A stretch of 64,000 nucleotides of DNA from Climacteris rufus (taxonomy: Eukaryota > Chordata > Aves > Passeriformes > Climacteridae), in the NCBI GenBank assembly GCA_013398175.1, contig VZRZ01004144.1, positions 270,930-334,929 on the forward strand, given 5' to 3'. The position numbers were made by a program, and so were the translations under genes. Below, one piece after another: positions 13,047 through 24,408 of this stretch (position 1 is the first letter of the stretch; the number at the start of each line of letters is the position of its first letter). The notes beneath the pieces were generated by a model that saw only the letters and a program-made list of their open reading frames with translations, did not search any database and was not told the DNA's origin.

Positions 13047-13453
13047 CTGGGATAAAATTGAAGCAAGATGTTTTATTAATGTTCAAATATCAGAGTTATT
13101 GAAATATGCAAGTAAAAGCAGATGCTTTGTGATTAAAAAGCACAGTTACCAAACTGCAACTCTCAGCTCTCATAAACCAGAATACAGATTTTAAAAGCCA
13201 GGTATATTGAAAAATGCAGATTTAGAAATCATAGAAGTGTGGCAAATACTTAGTACCATTCCTAAACCTTCAAACACCATCAATATCCTTTCTTTACAAT
13301 ATCAGAATATTAATTTGTCAATTTTCCATATGCTTAGCTTGGACATTTTCTTACAAAGATGATTAAGGCCATAACATAGCTAGTCCATTTGATAGAAAAT
13401 AAAAGCTTAAAACACAGAAAATGTACATGTTCTTTATATGGATATATACGTAC

Positions 13454-13528
13454 CAGTCTCTGAAGGGTAAATTCATAAATTTTTCTTCCAGCATTGGCTC
13501 TGAAGAATTTCCTGTATTCTCTACGGAC
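13454..13528 (-). CDS. MYO1B: MYO1B exon w22: end of IQ6
   Basis: Twenty-five codons, residues 853-877 (VRREYRKFFRANAGRKIYEF, TLQRL). It supplies the second half of IQ6, whose first half ends the preceding exon with AYWLGLK. The run of Arg/Lys is typical of a calmodulin-binding helix. Acceptor tttccag; donor CTG|gtacgt keeps G at +5, unlike the two upstream cassette exons. Confidence 0.95.
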
Positions 13529-16500
13529 CTGGAAAGTTAAACAAACCCTCAAAGTGAGTACAAAGAATGAATTTGTTTGCACAGGTACTCTTTCATAAAG
13601 CTCTGTGGTAGAAAATACTAAAACAAGCATACGTACATGCAAAGGGTTCCCCAAAATAGGAATATCACCTGGTCACACTTATAATATTTGAAACAGACCA
13701 TGGACCAAGATGTGTGAGAGATACCTCAGCTGACCTGAGTGCAATCATTTGCAAACTTAACATGGAATTTGAAATACTTCCCTCCAAAAAGGCAAGTGAT
13801 TCAAATATTGTCAAATTCACAGCATGAATCTATTTTCATAGGCTTTTGCATAAAGCTGGACTGCAAAAAGTGAGGCATCATCATTGATACAATTTTCTTG
13901 AGTCTGAAGTGACACTGACTTGATGTTAATTACAGAGTTAACTGGTGAAATTTTCAGATTTTTCTCCTTTAAGATTCTTAATACACAGAGTTTTCTATAA
14001 CAAAAAACATGGTGGTTCTTTTTTTGTTTGTTTTCAGAGCAGACTCCTGCATGAAAAAACTCTTTTAACACAAGCAGTCTTTTTTCCAAAGAAAAATAAA
14101 ATTTTGGTGCTTGGTAAGAGCAGACAATCAACACAAAGGTTGCTTAATGTCAGCAAGGTTGATATTTGCTCCCAAAATTTATTTTAAAACAAAAGGTGAT
14201 CACTGAAACCATTTTTGCAGGTGATATTTAGTTTAATACATGTTTGGAAATGCATGTTTCAGAGTACTTGTTTTGCTTTTTGTACTTCTATCAATGGTAA
14301 TTAGCACAGATCAAAATTCAGAAAAGGCAATCAGAGAGCCCAACTGGTTTGCAGTTTTATGTGATGCTCAGGCTCACATCAAGTCAGCTGAAATAACCCC
14401 CAACTTTTTTTGCAAACTTTGGCAGAGCCTGCAACACACCTGTTACGAGTTTTGGGCAAAACCCAGGGAAAATATCATGGCTTTGTATCATTTACCCCAG
14501 AGCAAAATTTAGTGGTTTTAGCTAACTCACTGTGTGTTGCTGGGTTTTCTGCAAACAGAAAATAAAGGGAAACCCATAGAGTAAAATCCCCCACCAACTT
14601 ACAGAAAACATTTTCTTGTCCTACCCTGGCACCCCTTCTGCCCCATAGTGACTGACATGCATTTTAAGATAAACCAGCATTTGGAAAGCAAGAATTTGTC
14701 CCAGTTGGGGACTAAAACTACCCCACAGGTAAACAGGTTTTGCTTAATTACACATTAAGATGCATCAAGAAAACTGGCAGCATTCAGCTGTCATCAGTCT
14801 ATGCAAATTCAGCACATAATTTTTTCCTCCTCACTTTATAAGAAAAAAATCTTAGAGTTCTTATTCACTCATTTTCTGCAAAGTTTAGTGCCCTATAATT
14901 AGTGTATATCCTTTATTTATTATTCAGGGATGGTAATTAACACACTCAAAGCCACTCCAACCACAATCATCCCCAATATCACCATGTTCTCAAAGACTCT
15001 CCTTAATGATGTTGCTTAATAATATTCTTTGCAAGCTGCAAGGTGTGCAATTAAATTTGGAACAAAGGTACTAAAAGAGACCCACGCATCCTATTGGTGC
15101 TGCAGGGAAGCTGCAAAGCAAGCACTAAGAAATGCAAGCTGCTCCAGAAAAGCCTAAATCTGGAAAGTACCACAAATGCTATTAAAATCTACTTATCATA
15201 CAAGTTAGAAGAAAAGTCCTCAAGACTCAATGGTTTAATCTTGATAATTTGTATCAACTTTATAACTTCAGCTTCATAAGTCATGGGTAAAAATACTTGG
15301 CCCTCAAACTACCTGTAGCATCAGTGATATATTGGAATGACAGACTATGGTCTTATTCAGAAAAATCTGCATATTTCAGGTGAGAGGGAAATTGGAAATG
15401 TTGCTTACACTATTTAACAAATCCATTGAAAACCACACCACAGACTGCAGAAACATATTCCTGTTGTAATGTTCCTTAAAGGTTTGGGATTCATCAGTTT
15501 TCATTTAAATGTTGCTGTTTGATGTAAAACGGCCTCTGAGTTCTCAGGAGGGACATATTCTTGGTTTAAAATCATAAAAACAGACCCACTTTGGCATTAG
15601 TACCTGAAGTGTGATTCTGATCTGCAAAATGACTTCTTAAAATGGCTCCTTTGTATTTTTCAGCTCTGGTTTCCATGTATGTATTGTAATGGATTTTTTT
15701 TTTCATACAAGTGAACATGTATTATATATAATTACCTGTTTTCTAACTATTTCTCCCATTTCATTACTGTTAGGGTAAGTATAAGAATATGAGAGCTGAA
15801 TTTTACTCTGCATTATCGAGTGAATTGTTCCTTTCATGACTCTGTAGACTACAATATCCCTTTTAGCAGAAGTCACTTCCAGCCAAACAAAACAGATTCA
15901 GATTTCCGCAGTTCTTCAGGACTGCATCTGTAAAACTGTGTTATGTAAATCATTTGGGCACAGAGATGAAACATCTCAAGATGCCATTTTCATAGTCTAT
16001 TTACAGAGCAGAACTACATTTTTCCAGATTAAAGATGTGTTTTCTTTTGCCAACCAGTCCTTGAAAGCAAGGGACAAAAAACAAACTGCTTTTGTATATC
16101 TCAATTTTTCTAGGAATTCATGTCTGTCACAAGCCACAGGTAACTGTGTGCAATGCCAGGCCTTAAAAAGGCTGCTGGATGCAACAGGACATGACCACTG
16201 GCTTTACACCCTGCCCTTAGCACTGGGATCAGGGGTCTAATGTGAGTGGCAGTGAGAGTCCACCTTACTTCCCATTCAAACAAGCAGAGGTCACAACAAG
16301 AAAATACATCCTTGCAATCTTACTAGACAGGACCTTTGCCAACGTAGGTCAGTTTTTTAAGTCAACAACTGTTACAGAGTCCCTTTAATCTGCCTTAGAT
16401 CTTTCACTTGAAAACTGCAATTCCTGATATGACAAAAACCACTCAATGCCTAAATATTGCAGTAAATGAGGCATTTTCACCCTATGAATTGTTCAGTGAA

Positions 16501-16648
16501 GTCTGCATCAAAGTTAAACAATGTAATTCTGTGTAAAAAAAACCCATCCCTACTAGTGAGCCCACACAACTGCTTGTTTATTAAGTGTTAGTACAGTGCC
16601 ACGCTTTATTGAGTTCATGTTGACAGATGGGAGTGTTGGAGAAAGTAC
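13529..16648 (-). other. Intron between w21 and w22
   Basis: A 3.1-kb AT-rich intron downstream of the 3'-most 87-bp IQ exon. It contains only short, unrelated open frames on both strands and A/T runs. I see no recognisable repeat family. If w21 is regulated, downstream splicing elements would be expected within its upper-coordinate few hundred bases, but I cannot identify a specific motif there. Confidence 0.5.
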
Positions 16649-16735
16649 CTTCAGTCCAAGCCAGTAAGCCCAAATGACTGCAACAGCATGCTTACGCCTA
16701 GCCTCCTCCTTCAAGCGTTTCAACTCCCTCCGAGC
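16649..16735 (-). CDS. MYO1B: MYO1B exon w21: IQ5/IQ6 cassette (87 bp)
   Basis: Twenty-nine codons, residues 824-852: ARRELKRLKEEARRKHAVAV then IWAYWLGLK. It carries the second half of IQ5 and the first half of IQ6. The length is a multiple of three with phase 0 at both ends, so skipping keeps frame and fuses a hybrid IQ. It is a close duplicate of w20 (24/29 residues, 68/87 bases by hand count). Donor AAG|gtactt is weak (T at +5). The upstream tract contains TCTCTCTT 20-30 nt before the acceptor tttttag. In mammals MYO1B isoforms with four, five or six IQ motifs arise by alternative splicing here. Confidence 0.95.
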
Positions 16736-19451
16736 CTAAAAGGTTCAGAGAGTGAACAAGAGAGACAGCCCGATGCAGACAGCACAATGACCAGGAAATG
16801 CCTCTCCCACAACCAGGAGCCAGAGCACAACCGGGAGGGACAGAGGTGGAACAGCAGCCTTGAACCTCGCACACCCAATGCCTTGGTGGGAATTGGGATG
16901 AAGCCACACAGGAGGTCAGAAAAAGCCTCCACTGCTGCTTCAGCGGCATGTACAGGTGGGAATTTTGTCAGCCTTGGTGTTCACTGCCAGTGTTTCCTCC
17001 TCCTCTTCTATGCACACATCCCATAATTTGATTCTAATGGGAGAGCTTTGCCTGCAGTTTCATGATCGAAATGATGTGTATGAAAATGAAGACTTACTGA
17101 AATATCACCATCTAGTCACTTCTTCCACTAGTGAGTGCCTGGGCAGAACAGAATCAGCTCTGAAACTACGTGTCATGATGACTTTCCAGCATTGTAATGA
17201 GGGCTTTTATTCTGGAGGTTATTTTTTATTTTGATCTTCATGTATTCAAAAGAAAAAAAAATTCTCCAGCCTGGTAAATGATGTCTGTCTATGGAATTAA
17301 GGGGTAAAGCCACCAAACCTAGTGCATTCTTCATGTACAAAGAGATAGGCACCTTCCTACCTTTCATCAATCACTCTGTTTTAGGAAAGCAATTTGAGGC
17401 ATGTGTGGGCAACCTAAGAGAATGTCGCATTTTAGGAGATACCAGCACATTTTTTTATTCATTTATCTGATGACAACATTCAAGGAAGAGTTGAAGTATT
17501 ATAGGCTCAGTCAGAGCAGCTCTAGCCCTGTATCTGCACTTGTCAGGTTCTAAATTATCAGACTCGTGCAGCAGCAGTTCCAGCCTGTGCCAGTTACGCT
17601 CTTCTGGTGCAGCTGGAAAGGTTAATGTGCAGTAGATGGAGACTCAAAGATTATGTTTTCACTCATCTGCTTGGAAGAAAAGATTCTTCTACACAGCAAT
17701 GTAAAAGCAAGAACTATGCAAAGCTAAGTATTTGTCCACCTTGTGAAAAGGAAGGAAACTGAGTACTTGAGGCTCACTCTTGCTTGGGTTGGTTTGTTTG
17801 TTTGTTTTAGGTAGGGGCTTTTTGTTTGGTTTTTGGTCTTTTTTTTTTTTGGTAAAGCAAATGATTTCTGATGATCACTTTTAGAAACTTTTGTTCTAAA
17901 TATTCCCCCAGGAAAACATAAAAGGTCACACCAATAAAAGGTTGTCTATCTTATCAGAGACTGTAATTATTTTTCTAATCTTAATTCAATTTAAATTATT
18001 ATCTTTATATACATATATCTAATTATATTTAGATTATTTATATTTAAGGAATAAGGACACAATTTTTCATTAAATTCCTGTGAGCCAATTGATAAAAATA
18101 ACTACTAAGCCATGTTAAAAATTATCCAAATCCACTAAACATTTAAATGAGGAGCTTTAACACAGTTAACGGTATTGCATTCACTGGATGTATCTTTTAA
18201 TTCTAAAGACCATCTTAAAACTAGGAAAATAAATACCTCGTCTGCAGTACTGAGCAATTTTTAGGTGAAAGGAACTCTGGTTAAAAATAAAATAAATTCT
18301 CAGTGTATTGTGCTTAAACAAATGTAGAGAAAACTGTGTCTGTCAAGTTATATAGTTACCTAAATATTAGGCTAGAGCTCAAAAGTTCCAAAGACTCTCT
18401 AGTATATGAAGGAAGTTCTGTACATGTTTGTTTGGATTCCCAGGGCTGCCATTTCACTGGAAATCTAATAGATTTACATCAAAATAGCAAAGGTCAAACA
18501 CAGAATTATACTCCAGATGTAATTTGAGCGCATTTCTCCATCTAGTTGGCAAGGTGTTCTGACAACAGCCCCCCTCAACATAAATAATAACGGAAAAAAT
18601 GTTTCAAATTTAATGCATTTATGGTTTTCAACTAAATTAGGAATTTATTAATTGAAACCAATACATTTTTGACCTCTAGTGAACAGCATTTCAAATGTTC
18701 ATATAACCCACAACTACAGGCTGGGGATTAGCAAGAATCTTTCAGTGGGACTTTGCTTCTGAAAACAAACAGCTGATGCTGGAATTCCTGGGATTTTTCT
18801 AGGGCTGTAAGCTTAGAATTGCAAACTAACATCATTTTCTGCTAAAAGATCAGCTCATAAAATTGTGCTTTACTTGTACTTATTGAAATTTTTTTTACTG
18901 GTTCAAATCACAGCCAGAGAATCAATTAAACCAATTAAAACTAGCATTAAATGAAACTTAATAGCACTGGTTTGACCTTGTAGGTGAAGACTGTTCAGGG
19001 CACAGATTATAATATGGGGCGAAAAATCTCAATTGGATCACTAAAACAGTGTCACTGAAAGTACTTGTTGGGGGCATGGGGAGGAAGACACCAAAAACCC
19101 CGACCTTCTCTCCCCCCACAAACCATGCTTTGAATATTTACATGTAGTTAAATGCATTTCCTAATTTGAGAATACTGTAGTCTAGTCATTTTTAATCTAG
19201 TCTAATGGCTTGTTAGTGCAAATCTCTACTTGGTTGCCATGCAAAGAACTTCCTACTCTACAAAAAACTGGCATACAGAATGCTATCAGATGCATTAAGT
19301 GTGGCATGGATGGAAATGGAAGGAATTGATGATCATGCTCTATTATTTATGAGTGAATTGTATTAGTCATTAATTCTCACTATGTACTACTGATTAAATG
19401 TTGACATTTTTGGGTAATGAAGGGGGTGCATGTGACATGTGCATGAAGTAC
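16736..19451 (-). other. Intron between the two duplicated IQ exons
   Basis: A 2.7-kb intron separating w20 and w21. The first 50 nt above w21 are pyrimidine-rich on the gene strand. A T-rich low-complexity stretch occurs at about 17790-17850. I see no identifiable mobile element or extra degenerate copy of the 87-bp exon. Confidence 0.55.
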
Positions 19452-19538
19452 CTTATATCCAAGCCAGTAAGCCCAAATAACAGCAATAGCATGTATATTT
19501 CTAGCCTCCTCTTTCAGTCGTCTCAGTTCCCTTCGTGC
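19452..19538 (-). CDS. MYO1B: MYO1B exon w20: IQ4/IQ5 cassette (87 bp)
   Basis: Twenty-nine codons, residues 795-823: ARRELRRLKEEARNIHAIAV then IWAYWLGYK. It ends IQ4 and begins IQ5. Phase 0/0 and duplicated with w21, including a 21-nt block of complete nucleotide identity around the WAYWLG codons. It shares the same weak donor hexamer gtactt. A (TTTC)4 tract lies about 72 nt upstream of its acceptor on the gene strand. Its N-I-H replaces the R-K-H of w21, so it is less basic. Confidence 0.95.
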
Positions 19539-19610
19539 CTGTGATGCATTTGAAAAGGGGATATAGAAAAGCTTAGGAAAGAATAGGTTACTGCAAGTTC
19601 CCACTGGTGC

Positions 19611-19628
19611 AAGAAAGAAAGAAAGAAA
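19611..19628. repeat. (GAAA)n / (TTTC)n microsatellite
   Basis: About four tandem GAAA units on the plus strand, reading TTTC on the MYO1B pre-mRNA. It lies within the 302-bp intron just upstream of cassette exon w20. Confidence 0.9.
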
Positions 19629-19840
19629 CCAGTCACTACAAACAGCAAATATTAAAGCGTGTCCCAGCTTCCCAGACTGCACCAGCTACAACATGTTAGC
19701 AGCAAAGAGAAAACAAAAAAACAGTTTAGGCAGTAAAAGCAGTTTAAGCCACTGACAATATTCCCAGATAACTATCCTAAGGGACCTTCTTCATTCTATG
19801 TAGGAACAATCAAGTGCACAATGTGTTGCCATTTTTTTAC

Positions 19841-19927
19841 CTGGGTACCATGCCAATAAGCAGCAATTACTGTCGCAGCCTCATTGCAACGCTTCAGGTG
19901 CTTAAGTTCCCGAAGAAGTTTCCGAGC
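19841..19927 (-). CDS. MYO1B: MYO1B exon w19: IQ3/IQ4 (87 bp)
   Basis: Twenty-nine codons, residues 766-794: ARKLLRELKHLKRCNEAATV then IAAYWHGTQ. It closes IQ3 and opens IQ4. It has the same length and phase as w20 and w21 but is more diverged, so it appears to be the oldest member of the array. Acceptor tttacag, donor CAG|gtaaaa. Confidence 0.95.
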
Positions 19928-21555
19928 CTGTAAAAAGTTTAAAACATTATTTTACTAACTAATTTTTTTATTATTTTTGAACTGCAATTTTTAAATGATA
20001 TTTTTAGGGCACTGCAGCTTGTAAATCTAGGCAAAACCAAAAAACACTGACTCCAGATCCCCAAGCAAATACATTCACAAATGCTGCCGCAGCCTAATTT
20101 GCTGTTCTGGCAAGGATTCTGTGCACATGCAAGAGCTTGGGACTGGCAGGTCAGGGGATCTTAATTCAATGTTCTATTTTCTCCCAGATTTGCTGCATTA
20201 CCTGAGAGATCTATATGTCTGTTTGCACAACGGCAACAATACTTTTTCTTCACACAGTAAATGTCTTATCCACTTAGAGTGCAATAAAGAATAAATCACA
20301 AGTAAGTTGCCTGGCTTTAGGTCACACTAAAGGCTGCTGTCATACCAGGCTTTCATGTACAGTAATGCTACTGCAAAAGAGCTCGTTCTCCAATGACAAA
20401 CACAAAACCATAACTCGAGATGATGCTTTTAACCCAGTTTTCTTCAAATAACGCTCATGGGAAAAGACAGCACATCAATAGCTAGACTGAAAGGGTATTT
20501 TTAACTCATTTAAACAAAATCATAAAGACAAAGTAAAAATCAAGAAAAACAGCAAAATCAAATTATGTGAGCTTATTGCTGGCAAACTTTAGAGCCTTCT
20601 GGGCAGGAGAGGGCTATTTACACCAATAGCTACTAACTGCAGACCCTCCCTCCCCCGTCTGACAGGAAGGGAAGGGAAGGGAACTGACTCAAGAATTAAA
20701 GGCAGTTCTCTCTTCCCTAAACAGAGGGGAAAGACACCTTTAGCAGGGTGAAGAAAGGTTAATTAGAAAACAGAGGAGCCCAGGGTCATTTTTTTCTGAA
20801 GACGGAGAGCAGTATTTGCTTTAGGCATCATGGCTGCTTTCATGTAAGCTGTTAACCTCCTTTTCCCTCTTATCAAAGCATCACTCCTCAAATCTCTACT
20901 ATGGATGCAGGATTATCACTTTACAAAGTACAAACCTCTCAGAGAAGAATCAAAGTTGTGGCAAATTGAGGCAGAGGACGAGCCAACAGCAATAAACTAC
21001 TTGCTCAGCACAAGTATACTTTTACTCCTCTGCTTAGTAGATAGAGGAGAATTGAAGAGTTGACCCAAGTAACATACTGCCCAGGCAACCCAAAATATTT
21101 ATTTTAATCCTGCCTTCAATTTTATTCATTTTGAGAATCTTGTTAAGCATTAAATAACCACCAACCACAACTTATTTCTTCCAAATCTGTTCGATGCTAC
21201 AGTTTTCCTAAGCCCAGTGGCAGAGCCCCATAGCATCCTTCATTCACACTCCAGTCCACGTCAAGAGACCTCCTATCTCCAAATTCCCTGGCAGAAGATG
21301 CCTCCAGGATAACCCAGCAGTTTAGGGTGGTCCCAGCATTCCACTTGCACGGCTTGTAGGGATTTATCGCCCAGGCAGCACGCGCAGATGTCCCGAACTT
21401 ACCTCTTCTACAGCAAACACAAGGGTTTAACAATGTCTCTGGCACAGCCACAGTTCCATGGATATAAAGTGCACAAAATGTGCACTTGGAATGTGTTTTC
21501 TGACCTGCTCATTACCTCACCCATTCAGAGACAGCTGCAATAATAGGAAACTCAC
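19928..21555 (-). other. Intron between w18 and w19
   Basis: A 1.6-kb intron. It includes a short (GGGAA)n tract at 20665-20683 and otherwise non-repetitive AT-rich sequence. I see no coding exon or RNA gene. Confidence 0.6.
20665..20683. repeat. (GGGAA)n simple repeat
   Basis: Nearly four GGGAA units on the plus strand, CCCTT-type on the gene strand, within the intron between w18 and w19. Confidence 0.85.
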
Positions 21556-21624
21556 CTTCCATCCTCTGATGTACGACTGTACTGTAATAGCTGAACTCTT
21601 AATCTTCTGATACTTTTTCTGTTG
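21556..21624 (-). CDS. MYO1B: MYO1B exon w18: IQ2/IQ3
   Basis: Twenty-three codons, residues 743-765: QQKKYQKIKSSAITVQSYIR then GWK. It finishes IQ2 and starts IQ3 (the SSAITVQSYIRGWK core). Acceptor atatag with a poor pyrimidine tract; strong donor AAG|gtgagt. Phase 0 both sides. Confidence 0.95.
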
Positions 21625-23720
21625 CTATATTGGAAATAAATATGTGATGCTTAGAACAGAACATTGCAACTGTAAAATGCTGCCTACTAAACCTTTAATT
21701 ACTAGCATTTGACTATATGCTTGAGGATATAAGCACTAAATGCAAAAAGTGAACAAATTTTGACCGAGCAGATCAGTGTGCAGATTCCATGTTCAACTCG
21801 AGGGGAAACAAAGCATATCAACAATGCTGCATGGACAATGTCACTCTGTTTACAGAAACACTAAGTTCATGGTCAGCAGCACAAATGCAGATTAAATGCT
21901 AACAGTAACAGCTTTATTTGTCTTTCCCACCAACAGAGTAGCACACAAACTGTCACAAATGCTCAGGTTTGTTAGCTAAGCTTTTTACTACCTTTTCATA
22001 AGACATGCACTGTTCCTATTCCCCACAGTCTCTGTATTATACCAAATGCTGATGATAACCTGGGGAGAGGAAAAAACCCAAAACTATAGATTCCTGAATG
22101 AGATGCTGGAGTATTATTTATGTATGCCCATTTGAACAATAAATTTCCTGGACAGTCAAGCATTTTCCTTCTAAAAATCTCAGTTCTCCAGTAGCCCAGT
22201 GTTTAGTACCATACTGAGTTCACAGACTTTGTAACAGGGCTTTTAGGCTTGAGTCTCAGCCCACTCAGTGACAGTGAACATCTCTGTGAGCAAGCTAGAG
22301 AGGGTCCCCTCTGGGCCACACTCATGCCACGGCTGCCATCCGTCATGCCTGGTGGGGCAACAGACAGACAAGTGTCTGCAGATCCTTCAGCCAAGCCTCC
22401 AGCACAAGGAGTTGTTCAAAAAAGCTTCCTTCATGCAAGGGATGTCTTATGAAACCTCCCAAAGCACAGTGCCTAGCAGTCATGTTAGGTTAGGAGAACA
22501 GTGCCTTCCATCTACATGAAGAGGCTGAGGAAACGTCTCTATCATCACTCTCAAGTGATAAAACTGCTGTCTTGTTTCCCCAGTGACCCAATAAAGTTTT
22601 ACAGTTAAGAAATCAACAGTGCTTGGTCACATATTTGTTTTCGTTTCTTTATATTTAAAGTTGTGCCAATCCAGCTGCAATAACTCCATTTTAATTCATT
22701 AAGATGGCCTGAGATCATAATGAAGCCATATGGGCACAATGCAATTCTGTAATGATGCTGTTTGTACAAACGGTGCTTTCGGGCACACAAGTTCAGAGAG
22801 AAGAGTTTTTGCAGATTTCAGTCATACTTTTTCTAAATGATCTATACTTCCCCCTAATTATCCTAGAGAAGTGAAGCAAACACTTATGGCTTTCAAGAAG
22901 ACAAACAGAAGTGCTTGTCAGCTGAAAAACAGGGATTTGTCAACCCTGCAACTGGCAGTATAAGAAGACTTTCTTTCCATATTTTATCAGGCTTTCTGAT
23001 ATGCTTGTGTCGTCCTCTAACAATAACAAAACTCAGCTGAGATGCTCAAGAATAAAAACCAATTAATCCCTTCTATCACAGAAGTCAAGAAATTTTAGTA
23101 ACTGACAGGAAGACATGAAAGAGCCATATAACAGTGTTGCTCAGTTTGTGGCACAGAACACCCAGTCCACAGACAGATCTGAAACTGATTCACTACAAAC
23201 TGCATCAATACTCAATTACGAGTCTTAGGAGTTATAATTAAAATAAATCCCTAGGATACTCCCAAGCAGCATTCTTGAGTCAACAGCAAAGATTCCAAAT
23301 AAGGCAAAAACAGAAAAAGACTTAGAAATGACTGAATTCCACAGAACTGCACATGTATATTACTTAACTTTTTTTTACACATTAACCATATGTTTTGAAT
23401 GCACTGTAAGTGTTGGGAAGCACAGCATTTTAGCTTGAATGAAAGAGACACTTCCCAGCTGGGCCACAAAATCCTGCTCTCCCAGAGCTCAAGGACTCTG
23501 CTGAGTTTTTCAAATTATTTGAGAACAAGCACAGTGTAAGCACTTAATAGTAGTCTATAGAAACTAAATTTTCTTTATTCACATTATTGGTACTTAAATA
23601 TTAACATAGAATTGAATTCTTTCAGCAGCTCTCTGTACATACTGAGGAAAAATACCTTATGAAAGTTATATGTATTAAACAATGAAAAGAACCCCCCATT
23701 TAGTAAGGATGGTATCTTAC
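21625..23720 (-). other. Intron between w17 and w18
   Basis: A 2.1-kb intron. A GC-richer part at about 22200-22520 has overlapping short open frames in several frames but no recognisable domain, so I take these as composition effects. No repeat family was identified. Confidence 0.55.
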
Positions 23721-23870
23721 TGCATATCTCCTGTACCAGGAAGCAATCACAATCTGGCATTTTTTCATTAACAAGAAGCGAGTACGGCACTTCCAACCTC
23801 TATAAATCTTTTCAATTAGGGTAGCCAAGTCCTCCAAACGCTGCTTTCTCAGATCTTCTAGTTTGAAGAG
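23721..23870 (-). CDS. MYO1B: MYO1B exon w17: converter end, IQ1, start of IQ2
   Basis: Fifty codons, residues 693-742. LFKLEDLRKQRLEDLATLIE leads from the converter into IQ1 (IEKIYRGWKCRTRF). The exon then enters IQ2 with QIVIASWYRRYA. Calmodulin light chains bind these helices in class I myosins, with IQ1 near the converter affecting calcium-dependent motility. Acceptor acacccag, donor GCA|gtaaga. Confidence 0.96.
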
Positions 23871-24314
23871 CTGGGTGTGGGGGTTTTTAGGATTTTGTTT
23901 GACATTGGAAGAAAAACAGCAGGAGAGAAAAGACAAGGAAAAAAATCCGTAAGCACAACTACTGTAAGAGACAGCTCTTCTTTACTTGAATTCCCCCCTC
24001 AGACCCATATTGTTTCATTCATCTCCAGAGCTACAGGCAGATACACCAACAAGATTTGTGGCAGACATACTGTCACAAGACAATGCACAAAAATTATATT
24101 AAATTAAGGCTGACAGCTATTGCAGAATCTTGATTCACATCGATTTTAATGGGTCTAACATTAAAAAGTGCCTTTTTTATTCTACGTTCACAGCAATATA
24201 TCAAAGCTCTGCATGCAGAAAAATCTGTAGGAACCAGGTAGTGAGTGATGCAGCTCCTAGCAGGCTGTCCTCATGAGAGAGGGCTTGATTTTGCAGAAGG
24301 CATTTTTCACTTAC

Positions 24315-24408
24315 TGTTCTTGGGTTGCGGATGAATATCTTTGATCTTCCAAATGAAAATTCCTCTTCAGGAATTCCCAATTCATTGAACAGCACCTCTA
24401 CACCAGCC
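24315..24408 (-). CDS. MYO1B: MYO1B exon w16: converter
   Basis: One base of Arg661 and 31 codons, residues 662-692: AGVEVLFNELGIPEEEFSFG then RSKIFIRNPRT. The FGRSKIFIR motif is the conserved converter strand of class I myosins, which transmits motor movement to the lever. Acceptor ttcttag, donor ACA|gtaagt. Confidence 0.96.

Larger units (their letters stand above)
3722..13453 (-). other. Introns between tail exons w22-w28
   Basis: Six introns separate the tail exons: 3722-6232, 6361-7248, 7402-8957, 9091-11920, 12028-12911 and 13047-13453 (2,511, 888, 1,556, 2,830, 884 and 407 bp). They are AT-rich with short A/T runs. I found no recognisable mobile element, RNA gene or additional coding exon in them. 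An open frame of 111 codons at 12410-12745 on the plus strand has no recognisable domain. Confidence 0.6.

Noticed and set aside
22200..22520. Cluster of overlapping 60-80 codon frames in three registers
   Set aside because: Local composition lowers stop frequency. There are no splice sites in phase with the myosin, and no domain is recognisable.
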